Part shown: positions 48,185 through 60,900 of the stretch, in pieces
Position numbering within the stretch: position 1 is the stretch's first letter
How the letters are laid out: every line of letters begins with the position of its first letter
From: Amphibalanus amphitrite
Lineage: Eukaryota > Arthropoda > Thecostraca > Balanomorpha > Balanidae
Length of the DNA: 64,000 nucleotides
Direction: 5' to 3'
NCBI RefSeq assembly: GCF_019059575.1
Contig: NW_024882967.1
Location: 1 to 64,000 of the forward strand
Notes under the pieces: generated by a model
Databases searched by the model: none
The model's input: the letters and a program-made list of their open reading frames with translations, nothing else
Told to the model about the DNA's origin: nothing
Made by a program: the position numbers and the translations under genes

Positions 48185-48620
48185 TAACTCGTGCCGCCGG
48201 CACGGCGGCCGGGGCACCTCCCCTGGAAGAAAACGGCATCGGGGAGGGGGGACGGACGGCGAGGAGCCGTGAAGGAGCGCGGCACCGTCACCCCACAAGC
48301 CGCCCGCAGCACCGGCGTTATTCTTGTGCCTCTTGGGCGCCGCCGACGCCCTGCGGATGGGGAGCGCATCCCAGACGGGCGGGAGCCGGGATGGCCGCCC
48401 GCGCCATCCGGCCGGCGGAGCAGCAGCCCGGCCAGGCGCGGCGGGCGGCTGGGTGGCGGCCGGACTGAGACGAGTCCCGAGTCACTCCATGTCTGCCTCT
48501 TGCGAAACTAGTACCGCCGCCGCCCAGCCTTGATGGGTCACTACGAGGAAAAGGCGAGCCCGCTCCCAATGCCTGTCGTGGAGCTCCCGCGCGGGCACGC
48601 CGCCTCACCGATGGCCCCTG
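48185..48620. other. CpG-rich block, no gene recognised
   Basis: GC-rich, CpG-dense sequence just before a compound microsatellite. Frames on both strands are open but unrelated to known families. Confidence 0.4.
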
Positions 48621-48941
<321 letters not shown>

Positions 48942-49379
48942 CCCGACGCCAAAACCGACTCACAACGGCGTCCATGTCGGCCGGGGCGAAATGACTTGAA
49001 TAATTATTTCATAAAGGCATTAACAATGACACAAGACAAAAGTTCAACAAATTCTACGCATGAATCATCCAGTAGGTACCAACTTCGAGAGCAGTTAAAA
49101 TGAAGATGCACAAGAAAGCGTAATTTCCCAATGACATGATATGGCTGTCACAATGCTTAGCCGCAATCACCTCTTTTTGTAGTTGAAATGGTAAGTAATT
49201 TTTGAAATTATCCGATAAAAATCTAAAATTGATACCATATTGAAGACCAATCAATTCTACACATGAATCAGGGTGTATCTTTGAGAAAAACTTGAAAGCT
49301 TAGGTGTGATAAGAAAAACAAATAAAAATGAACCATTTTCCCATAGACTTTGTATTGGCTCCAAAATCGCATGGATCCA

Positions 49380-49560
49380 GAATTTCTGGAAGTGCCCTCG
49401 CCACAACTGCACGTGCGCTGCGCTCGAAAATGATCACGTGACCAAATCCAGATGAGATCACCGTATTTATCAGGGGGGGTCCGTCCCTTTACCGGGCCAT
49501 AGGAGGAAAATTGCTACCAAATGCTGCCAATGTGACGTCACTGGGATGGTCGAAAGCTGA
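49380..49560. repeat. Short repeat with CRE, inverted relative at 52780-52830
   Basis: The segment from gtccgtccctttaccgggcc to tgtgacgtcactgggatggt is the reverse complement of parts of 52784-52830 (accatcccagtgacgtca, ggcccggtagggggacgg). Both carry a palindromic tgacgtca (49533-49540; 52793-52800). Confidence 0.55.
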
Positions 49561-50908
49561 TTGGTCGCTGAGATTCAGGCGATGCTGTCAATTCTGGCGC
49601 ACCGGCGCAGTGTTTTCCAGCCGTTGCGTGTATTGTTATACGGAGTTTGAATATTGTTTATTTGATAATAATATCACTTTTTATGTGTTTGAAGATCGGA
49701 AAAGCATATACATAAGTGGCATTCACACACTTGTCGTCTCAGAGATCATGAAGAATGACCAGCTTCAGCAGTTCAGCTCAGGTATTCAATTAATTCAACT
49801 GTATAAGCATGAGTATCATAGGCAGGTCAGCCACGTTTCAGTTCAACCCGGTTTAACCTTTTTTTGTCATTTTTGGCTTTCAAAGGGAGCATGATAATCT
49901 CATATTAAGTTGTAAAATACCTTAGCATTGTTTAAAACATAATGAGAAGGAGAATGGAGATGGAATAGTTGTAAATTGTTTCGGATCGGAAGTGGTTAGC
50001 TTCTATAAATCTTAATGCTTTGTGAAAATAACAACTTATTTGTCAAATTAAATAGTATCAAATAACAAATCAATCTATGCTTACCTCCCAGACTGGAAAA
50101 AAATTCACTCACTGTCAGATGCGCCAGGGCCCAGGGGCTTTCGGGTCTCAAAATTCAGCGCAAGTGATTTCTCACCAAAATTTTGGCACATCTTTTGTGC
50201 AAAGTTGAAGCTCATTGTTACTTCTTTTCAATATTAGTTGTTGCCAGATTTTATAATCTGTATCTAAACTTTCAAAATTGAATTTAAAAGGATTTCTGAC
50301 ATGCTTATTACTGAAAATCCCATTCTTGTTTATGTAAATGTTATGTCATTGACATTTGCTAACTAAACAAGCTCATCCTTGTCTAATGTCTATATATTGG
50401 TTTCTATTTATACCACCTGTGCTACTACTAATTTCTATTTGTTGAGACTATTTACCTAATGCATTTGCTTCATATGATTTTATACGCAGATGCACCTGTG
50501 CATGGAACAGTAATGCCAGACCCAAATTCAAAATAATAATGAAAAATTGTGTTATTTGCTTGGTTCAACTGAATTCTGAGTCAGGCCTGCAATCAATACA
50601 TAATATAAAATGGTACATGTTTTGAGGCTTCATATCAGCACATAGAAAAGGCAATCGAAGAAAAGGCATCTTTGGGCATTGATTATTTTTGCTTGCCATC
50701 GCTTAGTGAATTTTTTCATGTTGCATTGTGTTAATAAACTTGGTAATGTGTTTTGCAGGTCCGGGGCTGGTCCTCTGGCGTGCAGGACGGCGAGGAGTGG
50801 CTACCTGCACATAACACAATGACTGGCACCGAGCTGAGGGCATAAAATCACATCATATCGACTTCAGCATCTGTCTCCCAGCTTTGGAGACGTCGCCCGA
50901 CTCCCTGA

Positions 50909-51133
50909 GTGGCGAGCGCCAGTTTCCGAAAGGAAGTTGAGGAAGGCGACCCGAAAGCACCCGCTGGGCTGCCGACACTCCTGCGCTGCCAGCAGGGCGT
51001 GCTGCGCAGTAAAGCCTCGCTGCGTGGTCTGTACGACATCCGACACCGGCACCCAGACGTGCAGTTTCTGATGACATCCCACCTCAGCCAGGGCTGCCCC
51101 GAGAATCTGCTAGTGCTGACTGCCTGCTGCTGA
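50909..51133 (+). pseudogene. P-element/THAP9-type transposase C-terminal fragment
   Basis: The frame contains RSKASLRGLYDIRHRHPDVQ followed by FLMTSHLSQGCPENLL. This corresponds to the P-element/THAP9 transposase region where a serine-leucine-glycine-leucine-tyrosine helix precedes a leucine-threonine-x-x-leucine-serine-glutamine-aspartate-x-x-glutamate segment. Here the usual Asp after Gln is Gly and the usual Phe-Phe after Glu-Asn is Leu-Leu. A stop lies directly upstream in frame (50906-50908) and another follows at 51131-51133, so only this short piece is open. A good 3' splice site sits at 50747-50758 (tgtgttttgcag). I call it a decayed transposase exon; a domesticated short exon cannot be excluded. 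Confidence 0.5.
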
Positions 51134-51134
51134 G

Positions 51135-51640
51135 GCCGACCTGCCGACGACCTGCCGGACCTGTCGCCGCCCTGGTGAGCCTGAGCCGCCCTGGGACTTG
51201 CCGCCGTGTCTACGCTGCCGCCCTGGTGAAACTGCCGTCGCCCTGCCGGACCTGTCGCCGCCCTGGTGAGCCTGCGGCCGCCCTGGACCTGCTGCCACCC
51301 CGGCGGACCTGCCGCCGTGTCTACGCTGCCGCCCTGGTGAAACTGCCGTCGCCCTGCCGAACCTGTCGCCGCCCTGGTGAGCCTGCGGCCGCCCTGGACC
51401 TGCTGCCACCCCGGCGGACCTGCCGCCGCGTCTACGCTTCCGCCCTGGTGAAACTGCCGTCGCCCTGCCGGATCTGTCGCCGCCCTGGTAAACCTGCTGC
51501 CGACCTGTCGCACCTGCCACCGCCCTGGTGAATCTGCTGCCGACCTGCCTGACCTGTCGCTGCCGTGGTGAACCTGTTACCGACTTGCCGGACCTTTCTC
51601 GCCGCCTTGACGAGCTTGGGGAGCCTGTGCTGAGGTGCCA
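51135..51640. repeat. GC-rich minisatellite with 111-bp higher-order unit
   Basis: Subunits of the type gccgccctggtgaaactg are organised into a 111-bp unit, seen by gtgtctacgctgcc at about 51206, 51317 and 51428. Because 111 is divisible by 3, all frames stay open and produce repetitive Arg/Pro or Gly/Gln peptides. It begins right after the transposase fragment. Confidence 0.85.
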
Positions 51641-51993
51641 CCGCTCTGTTTCACGTGTTATGTAGCCCGGTTCCTGGCTGTCGCGGAGTCAATCGGCACA
51701 TTGTGTTTGGAGAGGCGACATCTTGTACAACTTTCCGACAGTTCGGAGCATTTTATTGTACCTACTCAAGTCGCAAGAGATTAGACTTGTGCCTTATTTG
51801 TCCTCTACCAATCTGTCCAATATGTTTTTTTTATAACTACGATTTATGGTATGACATAAACCGGTATATTGTGTACGCATTTGGTTCGTTCCAGTCAGAA
51901 GTTTGGAATGTGTACATATACTTGTGTTACGGTACAATTTCGGTTTGTGCAGTTCACACCTCTCTTAATTATGGGGCGAAATAGACGCAAAAC

Positions 51994-52520
51994 CAGGGCT
52001 GCGGAGTCGGAGTCAGGGTCGACAGTTCTGACCGGACTCGGAGTCGATTTTGGAAACCGAGTCGGAGTCGGGGTCACCGAAAATCCATCGGCTCCGCCAG
52101 GGCTGCGGAGTCGATGGATTTTCGGCGACTCCGACTCCGACTCCGACTCCGGCTTTAAAAAACCAGCTCCGACTCCGACTCCGGGCAGAATTGTCGACTC
52201 CGACCGACTCCAACTCCCGACTCCGACTCCGCAGATCTAGCAGGGCTGCGGAGTCGACATATTTTCGGTGACTCCGACTCCGACTCCGGCTCGGGTTTCT
52301 AAAGTCGACTCCGACTCCGACTCCGGTCACAACTGTCGACTCCGACCGACTCCGACTCCGACTCCGCAGCCCTGGCCGCTCCGCAGATCTGGCAGGGCTG
52401 CGGAGTCGGAGTTAGAGTCGGTCGGAGTTGATTACCCAGCCCGGAGTCGGAGTCGGAGTTGGTTTTTGGAAGTCGCGGTTGGAGTCAGAGTCACCAGAAA
52501 TCCATTGACTCCGAAGCCTG
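51994..52520. mobile_element. Cluster of CAGGGCTGCGGAGTCGG-ended MITEs
   Basis: CAGGGCTGCGGAGTCG starts occur at 51994, 52098, 52241 and 52393. A complete unit with inverted end cgcagccctg is 52241-52374. Interiors are gagtcggagtc / gactccgactc words. The CAGGG start suggests small hAT-type elements inserted into each other; target duplications are not clear. Confidence 0.7.
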
Positions 52521-52739
52521 GCGCAAAACTATGGCGATTTTCATCTACGAGAGAGCCGCCGATGTGCTGGCCGGATCACCGGCGGGGCGCACGTTGGCTC
52601 GGTCCGATCCCAATAATGTCGCCAAATCTTTGGTTCGAGTAACAGCTGGTCCTGATTTGCTTCACTGAGGAAACATCACACCGTTCTGCCTTGCATCGAA
52701 CATCAAAACTGCACTAAAATCCGCTGAAAACGTATTTAA

Positions 52740-52930
52740 ACGTCCGTCCTCCATAATGGCTACGGACGGCGGCCGGCGAGTTACCATCCCAGTGACGTCA
52801 TTCGGGCCCGGTAGGGGGACGGTAAAAAAAAGCCTGATGACCATACCTGGTTATATGGCCTTGGTATTTATAGTCACCGTGGTTGTAGGTAACCAAGTAG
52901 GTAACTGTTGGCCATATTTGCCAACAGTTA
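52740..52930. repeat. Inverted relative of 49480-49555
   Basis: See 49380-49560. The following atatggccttgg...ccatatttgccaacag is additionally a short inverted repeat (about 52854-52926). Confidence 0.5.
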
Positions 52931-53329
52931 AAGAACATCAAATAAGTCGAGTAAAGGTTTTTCCTTTACAATGCTTAAGAGATCTATGGAACCCTTCACC
53001 CTTCATGCAACTTACTAGAAAAACTTCCCAATTAAAATTTTAAAACTTAAGTGTATACCATAAAGAAAAAATATACCCTTTCAAAATGATAAAACATGCT
53101 TCAAAAGTATAACTTTTATACATACCTTTGCTGATTTCATGTTTTATAAAATACCCTTAACACGACGAGGAAATAGTGCTGAAGATTTTTGCCTGCCCGA
53201 ATGCTGGCAGCAAAACTCGCAAATGATAACTTCACGTGCGGATTCAATGCTGACCGTCTCGAGCATAGGTAAGTGAAGCCGGTTTTTAGGTTCATGTGAG
53301 GCTAATCTTGTAAAAACTGCGTTGTGTCC

Positions 53330-54240
53330 AAAAGGTGGCACCCTTCCTTTAAAATGGTTGCGGATAGGGGCACCCATGAAACACTGGAATACTCACCGGC
53401 CTTGGGTTGAAATTAATTAAATTGTTTTCATGGTGTTTCAAAAGTGGAAATAGCCGTCCGGCTTTAGTTCGCCAGCCTTGTCAATGGATGGCAGTACCAC
53501 AATATGGGCAGCGGATCGTGCAATTGACGTCAAATTTTCGTTATCTGCTAAGAATTGAATGGCGGATCTTTTCATGCAAGAATCAAGTAAATCGGTCCAC
53601 AACTTTTCTAGCAACAGAGATATGAAGTCAAACACCCTGCCAGAGCGGCGGCGCGGCGGCCGGCGGCGGCCGCTATACGCGCCGCCTGAGAGACTAGCGG
53701 CGCTGAACGGTTCCGACTTGGCACTGCACTAAAACCTGTTAACTGCTTGGAATAGTTATTATAGCAAAATTTTCATTCAAGTGAGGAATAACCAACGGCA
53801 GGAAGTATGTATGCTTGTGTGCGTACTGTGTAAGCCAAGGAACTGCATTAGCAGATACTCGCTAATATTAGATCCAGCCAAGTCCAAACGCATTCCAGGG
53901 GCTGTGTTTCTGATGTGTCAACAATATTTATCGTTCGAGGGCGGATACAGTTTTAACAATACAAAGAATATTTTTGCACAGCTCTATTCCTTGAATAATT
54001 CTCTTCAACGCCTCATTCCTAGTTAAGCGAATTAGCCCACCCTGGTTGAATAAATAAGGCGATTTCGCCACAAGGTCGCGGAAAACCGACCGAAAACGGC
54101 CGCGCTCAACGTTAATTTGGGCATGCAGACTCTTAAAAACTCGCATTGGGCGGGTAGGGTTTCCCAGGTATTGGCTCCAAAACACCGTATTCGGCTCCCG
54201 AATACGTCCAAGTGACCCGCCTCGTTCCTAGTTAAGCTCT
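53330..54240 (-). repeat. Interspersed repeat R, copy 2
   Basis: Reverse-complement relative of 43282-44180. It lacks the hairpin MITE and, at about 54020-54030, shows the uninserted TTAA target used by the TTAA-type element at 43278. Confidence 0.65.
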
Positions 54241-54594
54241 AATTAGATCAAGTGACTCATAAGGAGCGAAAAAGCGACAAAAAGCATGAATTTCCCTATG
54301 GCGGCGGGCTGCCGGGTTGCCAGACGGCGTACCGGCTATTTCCACTTATGACACACCATGCAGTGTATGAATGATCGCGAGTCGCGACGGTGTCTGAAGA
54401 TGAATAAAAATGGCAGCTCTAGGTGCTAGAGGTGACTTATCTGGATTATTTTAGCACGATCAACTTGATGCTTACGATCCTCAATGAAATAAGTTATTTA
54501 AATGAATCCGAGAATCAGGTAACATTTATTTAATATTTTGTTTGCAAAACCACAAAGATTTCCAAATTGCAATAGATGTTCATCTCTACTTCAT

Positions 54595-54613
54595 TGACGT
54601 CATTCAAAATGGC
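54595..54613 (+). promoter_or_regulatory. Candidate core promoter elements of RANBP3 (CRE and YY1-like)
   Basis: A palindromic CRE, TGACGTCA (54595-54602), is followed 2 bp later by CAAAATGGC (54605-54613), a YY1-type motif often found at transcription starts. It lies about 300 bp before the chosen RANBP3 start codon. The motifs are seen; promoter function is inferred. Confidence 0.4.
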
Positions 54614-54911
54614 TGACAGCGGAGGTTTGCCTTTTATGTGTTATTTTTGCATTTTATTTTGTTTCTTTCGATTAATTAGGATGTCCTATTCCAGATTTGA
54701 TATGAAACTCTTACCAATTTGAGCTTATTACTCCGGGGTTTGATGAAATTTGCTTGAAAGTGAATTGCGGCATACACTGCGCAGATATTTCGTAATATGC
54801 GCATTGTGTTTTGAAAGCTGATTTGGGTCTTTCACATCAAAATAATAATTAATACGCGGTAACTGAGATATCATTGGTGGTCAAATTTTCTGAAATTAGA
54901 TTAAGGAAATC

Positions 54912-54924
54912 ATGTCGCAGCAAG
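54912..54924 (+). CDS. RANBP3: RANBP3 coding exon 1 (MSQQ, phase 1)
   Basis: ATGTCGCAGCAAG is followed by a strong donor gtaaat. Its single leftover G completes GAT with exon 2. An alternative first exon, 54609-54624 (MADSG, leftover G, weak donor gtttgc), has the same phase and an N-terminus closer to the vertebrate MAD start, but it would place the ATG right at the presumed transcription start. Confidence 0.55.
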
Positions 54925-57900
54925 GTAAATCACCAACTCATGCTTTTGATCTAAACATATGTGTAAAGCTGCCTGGATGGGTGCGATTGCAATTGTGAAG
55001 CATTGAAAGTTTGGGTTGATTATTTTAATTTTTACATGTGCATTTTGAGCTTACACTGTCAGGTGATGAGAAATGCTACACAAATTACGCTAATGTTTAA
55101 ATAGATGGTATCTTTTGTTTCAGTTTCTTTCATTGTGCACTTAAAAGATAGGAACAATTGCGAGTTTCAGTTTCACATGTTATTGTTACATCAACATGTA
55201 ACAACTATTGTTTGTTTTTTAATTATATTTTGTTCTCTTTGATTGTATTGAAAGTATCTGCTGATTTATGAATTATTTAAAATGTATGGAATACGTTTCG
55301 TTTGACTTTTACATATATTAATGTCATTTATTAAATAAGTTTGATGTTTTGTGTGGCTTCTGCTGCGTAATCGTGCCACTTATCAATCCAATTGATAACA
55401 AGGGTTTTAATTGCTATTAAGGGTGCCATATGCCTATTTTGACCCCATGAGGCTAATATATGACATCACTCATCAGTCATCAGCATCATGTCTTTATCAT
55501 GCTGGGTAGGGTCAGGTGTTCTACAAAATTTTTCGTTTTTGTACACTTAATCATCAGTGTGTCAAAGATTTCATGAAAATTATGTGCTTGTCCTCTTGAA
55601 TTTTAAAGACATCATTTTTTAATCATTAAATGTTTTTGTTGTATTAAACAACTGTTAATTTGTTAATTATGCAAACATAAATATTAGGTAGGTACCTAGG
55701 TACTTACCCCAAACAATACAAATATCCTTTTTTGGAAGAACGTTGGTATACCTCACTTTAAGAAATGTTTCATGCAGTTAGTTCCTTCTCGTCAAAGGAA
55801 TTGAGTTGGTACTTGTGCATTGGGTACTTCAAATTATGCATCAATATTCTTTTGTTTGAATTGTCAAATGCAATTCTTCATCCGCTGCCTGCTAATGCAA
55901 TAATTCAATTTAACACATTTCAAGTCCCATTGCAGTGTCTTTCTGTGACAGTTATGTATTTGACACTCATTGTTTTTCAGTTGCATGAATGTACCCACAT
56001 CAAACAATAAACACATTTACCTACATATTGTCTTGGTTTTTGCTTTGGTAATTTGCCAATTTTATGTTTCAGATTCAAATGATACACCAAAGGCTCAGTC
56101 TACTGGGTCAGATAAGGTGAGATGAATATCATTCATGTCTGAAACTCTTGTGTAAACAAACACTGATTGTTGCTCAGTGTTTTGTAGTGTTTCTTTGTGC
56201 AAAGTATTTATGCCATGATGATTATAGGCCATATGTTTTTACACAAGATGTACCCCTTGCCTGCAGGAATCGATGGACAGATTCACAGATCCCCCAGAGA
56301 GCAGCGACTGCAGCAACCACAGTACAACAGGTAACATATCAGCAGTCTGTCATGAGACATCCAGTGTGCCCAACTCTGATGCCCTCCATGTAGAATACTC
56401 CCTTTCAGCTCTTGACTGCAGAGGGGTTGACAGTTGACACAGCACTTGCTTTTTCACAACACCCCAAAATATGTACAGATAAAAATAGCTTTCACATAGC
56501 CTTAGGTTTCTTACATCCTAAAAGGTTCAAGATTTGCCCGTTGTGATCAAAATTGTCAGGGAATAATGTTCAGCATGTGAATGCTTTCAGACCAGGATGG
56601 GGGGAAGCATGTAAACAAACATAGGTTTCAGTTTGGTCACCATTTGTTCTTCTTTTCCAAGACAGTGCAGTGTCTCGACCCTAATTTTTATTATTATGCT
56701 AGTCTAAACTGACAGTGAGCTATGAAGCGTCGAACACACGTACCGTCTTTGTTCTATTAATTCTATTCTTTCTATTCTTTGTAACCGTCTTTGTTCTATC
56801 TCCGCAGACAAAGACAGTGAGGTGTCGGACTCTGACTCGAGACTCGGCTCGGCTCGAAATGAGGCGGCGGCCATGCCCCAGCCGCCGCTGAGGCCACGCC
56901 CGGCGGCTCCCTACCACCAGAGCGCCAACAGTGAGTGACCGCTGACCAGCCTGCTTTCTGTGATTGCTAGCTGGGCTGGCGATCAGCATTACCATTGGAA
57001 CCCACCGCACAGATCCATGGAGAGCTATTTCTCTGCTATGTCTCTTCACGGATCACCTAACGGATCGGCAACTCTCCCCGATTCCCTTTGTTATCGGTGT
57101 ACCCGCGGAGCGGGCTGCCATCTAGCGGCGCGGATATCTTCACTAAGGAGGGGAGCCGGCCGCCCGCCGCAACCAGTGTTAAAAGGCACGGGGAAACGGG
57201 TGTGAACGCAACACCCGTCCGTCGTTTCCATCCTCAGGATGTTCAGATCAAGTTCAAATCCTTTTCCTCCACGCAGCAACTCTTGATCCGGGCTGGACAG
57301 GCAACTTTATCTCATGCGGGCTGCTCCCTTGAAGCGCACCACTGCTCCCATGCAGGAGCACACCCGTAGCCGGGTGCAGAGAGTGCTTGGGGGGCTGGTC
57401 GGTCTGTCCATTCGGACGGGCTCAGCCCCGGTGACTCTATAGGGTGCCTGTCCATACCAATGTTTACCCCAATTCCTATAACTTCCGGCTCTGCAATGGT
57501 CTCAATGGACCGAAAGGGCCTAACCCAACAAAACAAAAACAAACAAAGGTTAAGAATGGATTAAATTACGGAGTCTCTCTAACAGCTGGAATGTTACCAT
57601 AACATGGAAATGTTACATACTTCATTCCCTAATCAGCTGGAGCATGCATAATGATCCAAATGTTTCTAGTTATGCTTGAGTTGTATGAGCAAGAAGCACG
57701 TCCTCGCAACTTTAACGTCGTTTTTGGCCGCAGGTACACGAAGACCTTTCCTCATCCGTCTGCCCATAGTACGAGTTCATCCCCTGTTCCTATCTAGACG
57801 GTCACCGGCTACCAGTTGGAGTAGATAACATCGGAGCAAATCCAACGAGCTGGCCATTAACGAGACTATAGGTGGACCTTGGCCCCTGTTTCACGATACG

Positions 57901-60900
57901 ACCCTCCCCGCCGCTAATAATATATATAATACTAATGATAAGTCAATAAGAGCAAATTGAAAGGCGTCTCATTTGGTCTGGGCGGGTCATTCTTAACACC
58001 CTCAAACATCGGGTTACATGTTAACAGTGGCATGAAAACGGTCAACAGCAGTTTCTTTTACTATAACTTTTGATAGACGTGCTAGAGCGATGAAAACACG
58101 TCAGATGTGTTCAACTCGACGATACGGATCGACTGATATGCAGCATGACCCTTTCCGGTCAGGTCATGACCTTGGCCTGCCGTACAATTTTCAAAATGGC
58201 CTTTCAAGGTCAACCTACGAGTATAGTTCATTCGACGCGTCTCGACGAGAGGAACACGATGCTGGCAAAAGTAAGGTCGTGGCTCGTTTAAGTCAAAAGT
58301 TATTACCGAAAAAAACGTTTTTCGTAAACACGCCTATTTTTGGAGTTTTTGCCCTCTGGAGGCTACACCGTTGACCTGAGGTCAAATCTATGAATAAAAC
58401 TCAGAAAGACCTGTGAAAGAGCTATCGAATGCGCTTTTCCGCGGCGCTGTAGTTCTATTGGTTCTCAAGTTATGCGTCGGGTGTTTCGAAAACTGTTGAA
58501 ATAGACAAAATTTGCCTTTAATGACCTCTGGTAACCTGACCTTTGACCTGACCTAAAAAATGACTGAAGTATTTCCGCCATTATTTTTACGCTCTTTGGA
58601 ATGCCGCTTACCCCGTGTGGCTACGTGGCCCAGAAGCCGAGTTAGGGGGGGGGGGGGGCGGGCGGGGGTTTCATAGTTCATACACCCTCGGCCCGGCGCG
58701 GTTGGTACCGTGTACCGGCCCGGCGTGGGTTTTTACTTTATGCAAGTATATTTGTGAAAGTTACAGGTTTAATTTAATCGGCAGATGAATATTTATCAAA
58801 AATATACTCATGAAATATATGTAAGAGATGACAGCGATCGGAAAATTACCCATTTCACGATGGACGCTAGGTCGCCCACGTGGGTATGAAAACAACGATT
58901 TTCATGACAAAGGATACAATCTCAAATACTTAACCTGTCTCTAACGATTCTTGCCATTCTCATTTATACCATAGGTATCTTCTAAGCTAGCTGAGAAACC
59001 ATGTTCCGCAGAAAAATCACTTAATTAGCTCCGACACGACGCCCTCAACACGCACGAGGCCGGCCGCTTCCTTAGTGAAGATAGTTCACCTAAATGCCCA
59101 CCAGGTGGCAGGGGAGACAGGTCGCGGGGGGGAGTTGCCGATCCGTTATGTGATCCGTGGTCTCTTCTTCATCTGTTTTGTGTGTTTTGTGCATGATTGA
59201 AGTAAAGGAATGGAGCTCAGAATGTGTCGTGGCCTATCAGCAATATATTTCTGTAGCTACCGCCCTGAGGATTTTGAAGATGTTGCTTCCCACATATTTG
59301 TATTTATTGTATTTACATTTAAGAGCGATCCACATACAAAGTGCGTGGCGATTACTGACGGCTGCCGATTACTGATGGTCGCGTGTATTCACTAGTGCAC
59401 ATAGCGAAAAGCACAGCCAGAAGTCATTTATGCCGTATTTGACACACTTGTTCCACCACTGACCGTCTCTCCGTCCCCGGCAGGCGGGTCGGCCGGCAGT
59501 GTGTTAGCGCCCTCTCGGCTCGGTAACCCGTTCGCGCGCGTGGCGGCGCCGGTGGTGCGCAGTACCGCGGACAGCTCGGAGCACCGTCCGCTGTCCGGCG
59601 GCGTGCTGGCGCCCTCGCGGCTGGGCGGTGTCGGCGGCGGCGCGGCGGCCGTCTCCTCGAGCCGCTCCGTACTGCGGCCGTCGGCACTCTCCGTCCCCGC
59701 TGCCAGCCTGAAGACGCCCGAGACGAACGGCCTCGGCGGCAGCACGTTCACACTACATCCGCCCAAATTCAACAACCCGTTCGCCGCCAAAGGTACGTGC
59801 GGGAGAAGGAAGGGACTGGGAGTTGGAGAGGGCTCGAAAGATAGAGGGTGGTTGCAGCATTGAAGCTTCATTTCTGCACGCGAACGTTTTTGAACAGCAG
59901 ACGTCTGTCAGTAGCCTGGATCAGATGGACTAATTATAGGTTAGTATGACGCTATCTGCCTGTTGGTAGCGGTACTTTCACATAGCAGTCAATACATTTG
60001 ATTGTACCTATGTAAATGTTAGGCAAAGGTAAAGGATTGTAAAGGGGTGGGGCCCTACACACAGACTGAACTTACACAGAGGCGTCATATAGCGGGCCCA
60101 GGAGGCCGCTGAGCGACGGTGAAGGACGGTAAGGTAAGGAAACCTCGACAGTAAAGGAACCTCGACTTACCGACTTGACAGGTGTATGCAAACATTGAGC
60201 AATGCCTTTACAGGATGTGTGCCGGGCTCCACCAGCCGCTTCCGAGGATACACTGACATTATAGTTTTCGATCCTTTTATCTAGCACCGTCAGGAGACAA
60301 CCCTGACTAACTGGTGTACCTTCTCCCCCCCCCCCCACAGCCGCACCCGAGGAGGACTCTGAGGACAGCCCGGCGGCGCCCGAGTGCGCCTCCACGGAGA
60401 CGGCGAGCCGCCGGCCCGCCCCCGCTGCCGCCGCTGCCGCCGCCCCTCCGGCTGTTAATGAGACAGTGACCAGCACCAGTGGCAGCAACGGCTTCACACT
60501 GCAGGCGGCCGCCGAGCGACGGTGAGTGAGTCAGTTGGCTGGCGAGCGATGGCGAGTAACTCGCTCAGGGATGGCGAGTGGAACGGAGGGGTACTTTACA
60601 CACAGCCGCACCTCAAATTGGTTTTTAAGTAGGTTCATCCTTGCGGCCGGTCGCCAAGCAACGTTGAGAAGCGGGGCTCAGGAGTTGTTTAGTGGGTCTG
60701 TGGACCGCCGGATGACGTTGAGTGAAAGGGAGGGATACTCTATACGCAAACGCACCTCACGGTCCGGGAGAAGGCCGAGCGACGATGAGGGAAACCCCGC
60801 AGTCGTGACGGTGCGACTACACACAGACGCATCTCACTGTGGCACTTCACAGTCCGGAAACCGCCGAGCGACGGTGAGGGGAGGGAGGGGCTCTACACAC

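Larger units (their letters stand above)
57046..59160. repeat. Inverted repeat pair in RANBP3 intron 4
   Basis: The left arm (57046-57170) and right arm (59045-59160) share, in reverse complement, cggatcacctaacggatcgg-type and atcttcactaaggagg/ggccggc-type blocks separated by unlike sequence. They may be the ends of one about 2.1-kb element or two related insertions; no target duplication was found. Confidence 0.5.

Noticed and set aside
49511-49894. 127-codon frame near a CRE, possible gene start (also an ATG at 49748 before a gtattc donor)
   Set aside because: No recognisable domain. The CRE block is a repeat with an inverted copy at 52780, and joining 49748 to the acceptor at 50758 gives an early stop.
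50848-51520. Minus-strand frames (221 and 136 codons) over the GC-rich array
   Set aside because: They are produced by the 111-bp repeat, whose length divisible by three keeps every frame open. The real signal here is the short + strand transposase fragment.
59424-59871. Minus-strand frames of 87 and 147 codons
   Set aside because: Shadows of RANBP3 exon 5, which has matching splice sites, phase and family similarity on the + strand.
60072-60497. Minus-strand 141-codon frame with a hydrophobic start
   Set aside because: Antisense of RANBP3 exon 6 and of the intronic repeat; no independent support.
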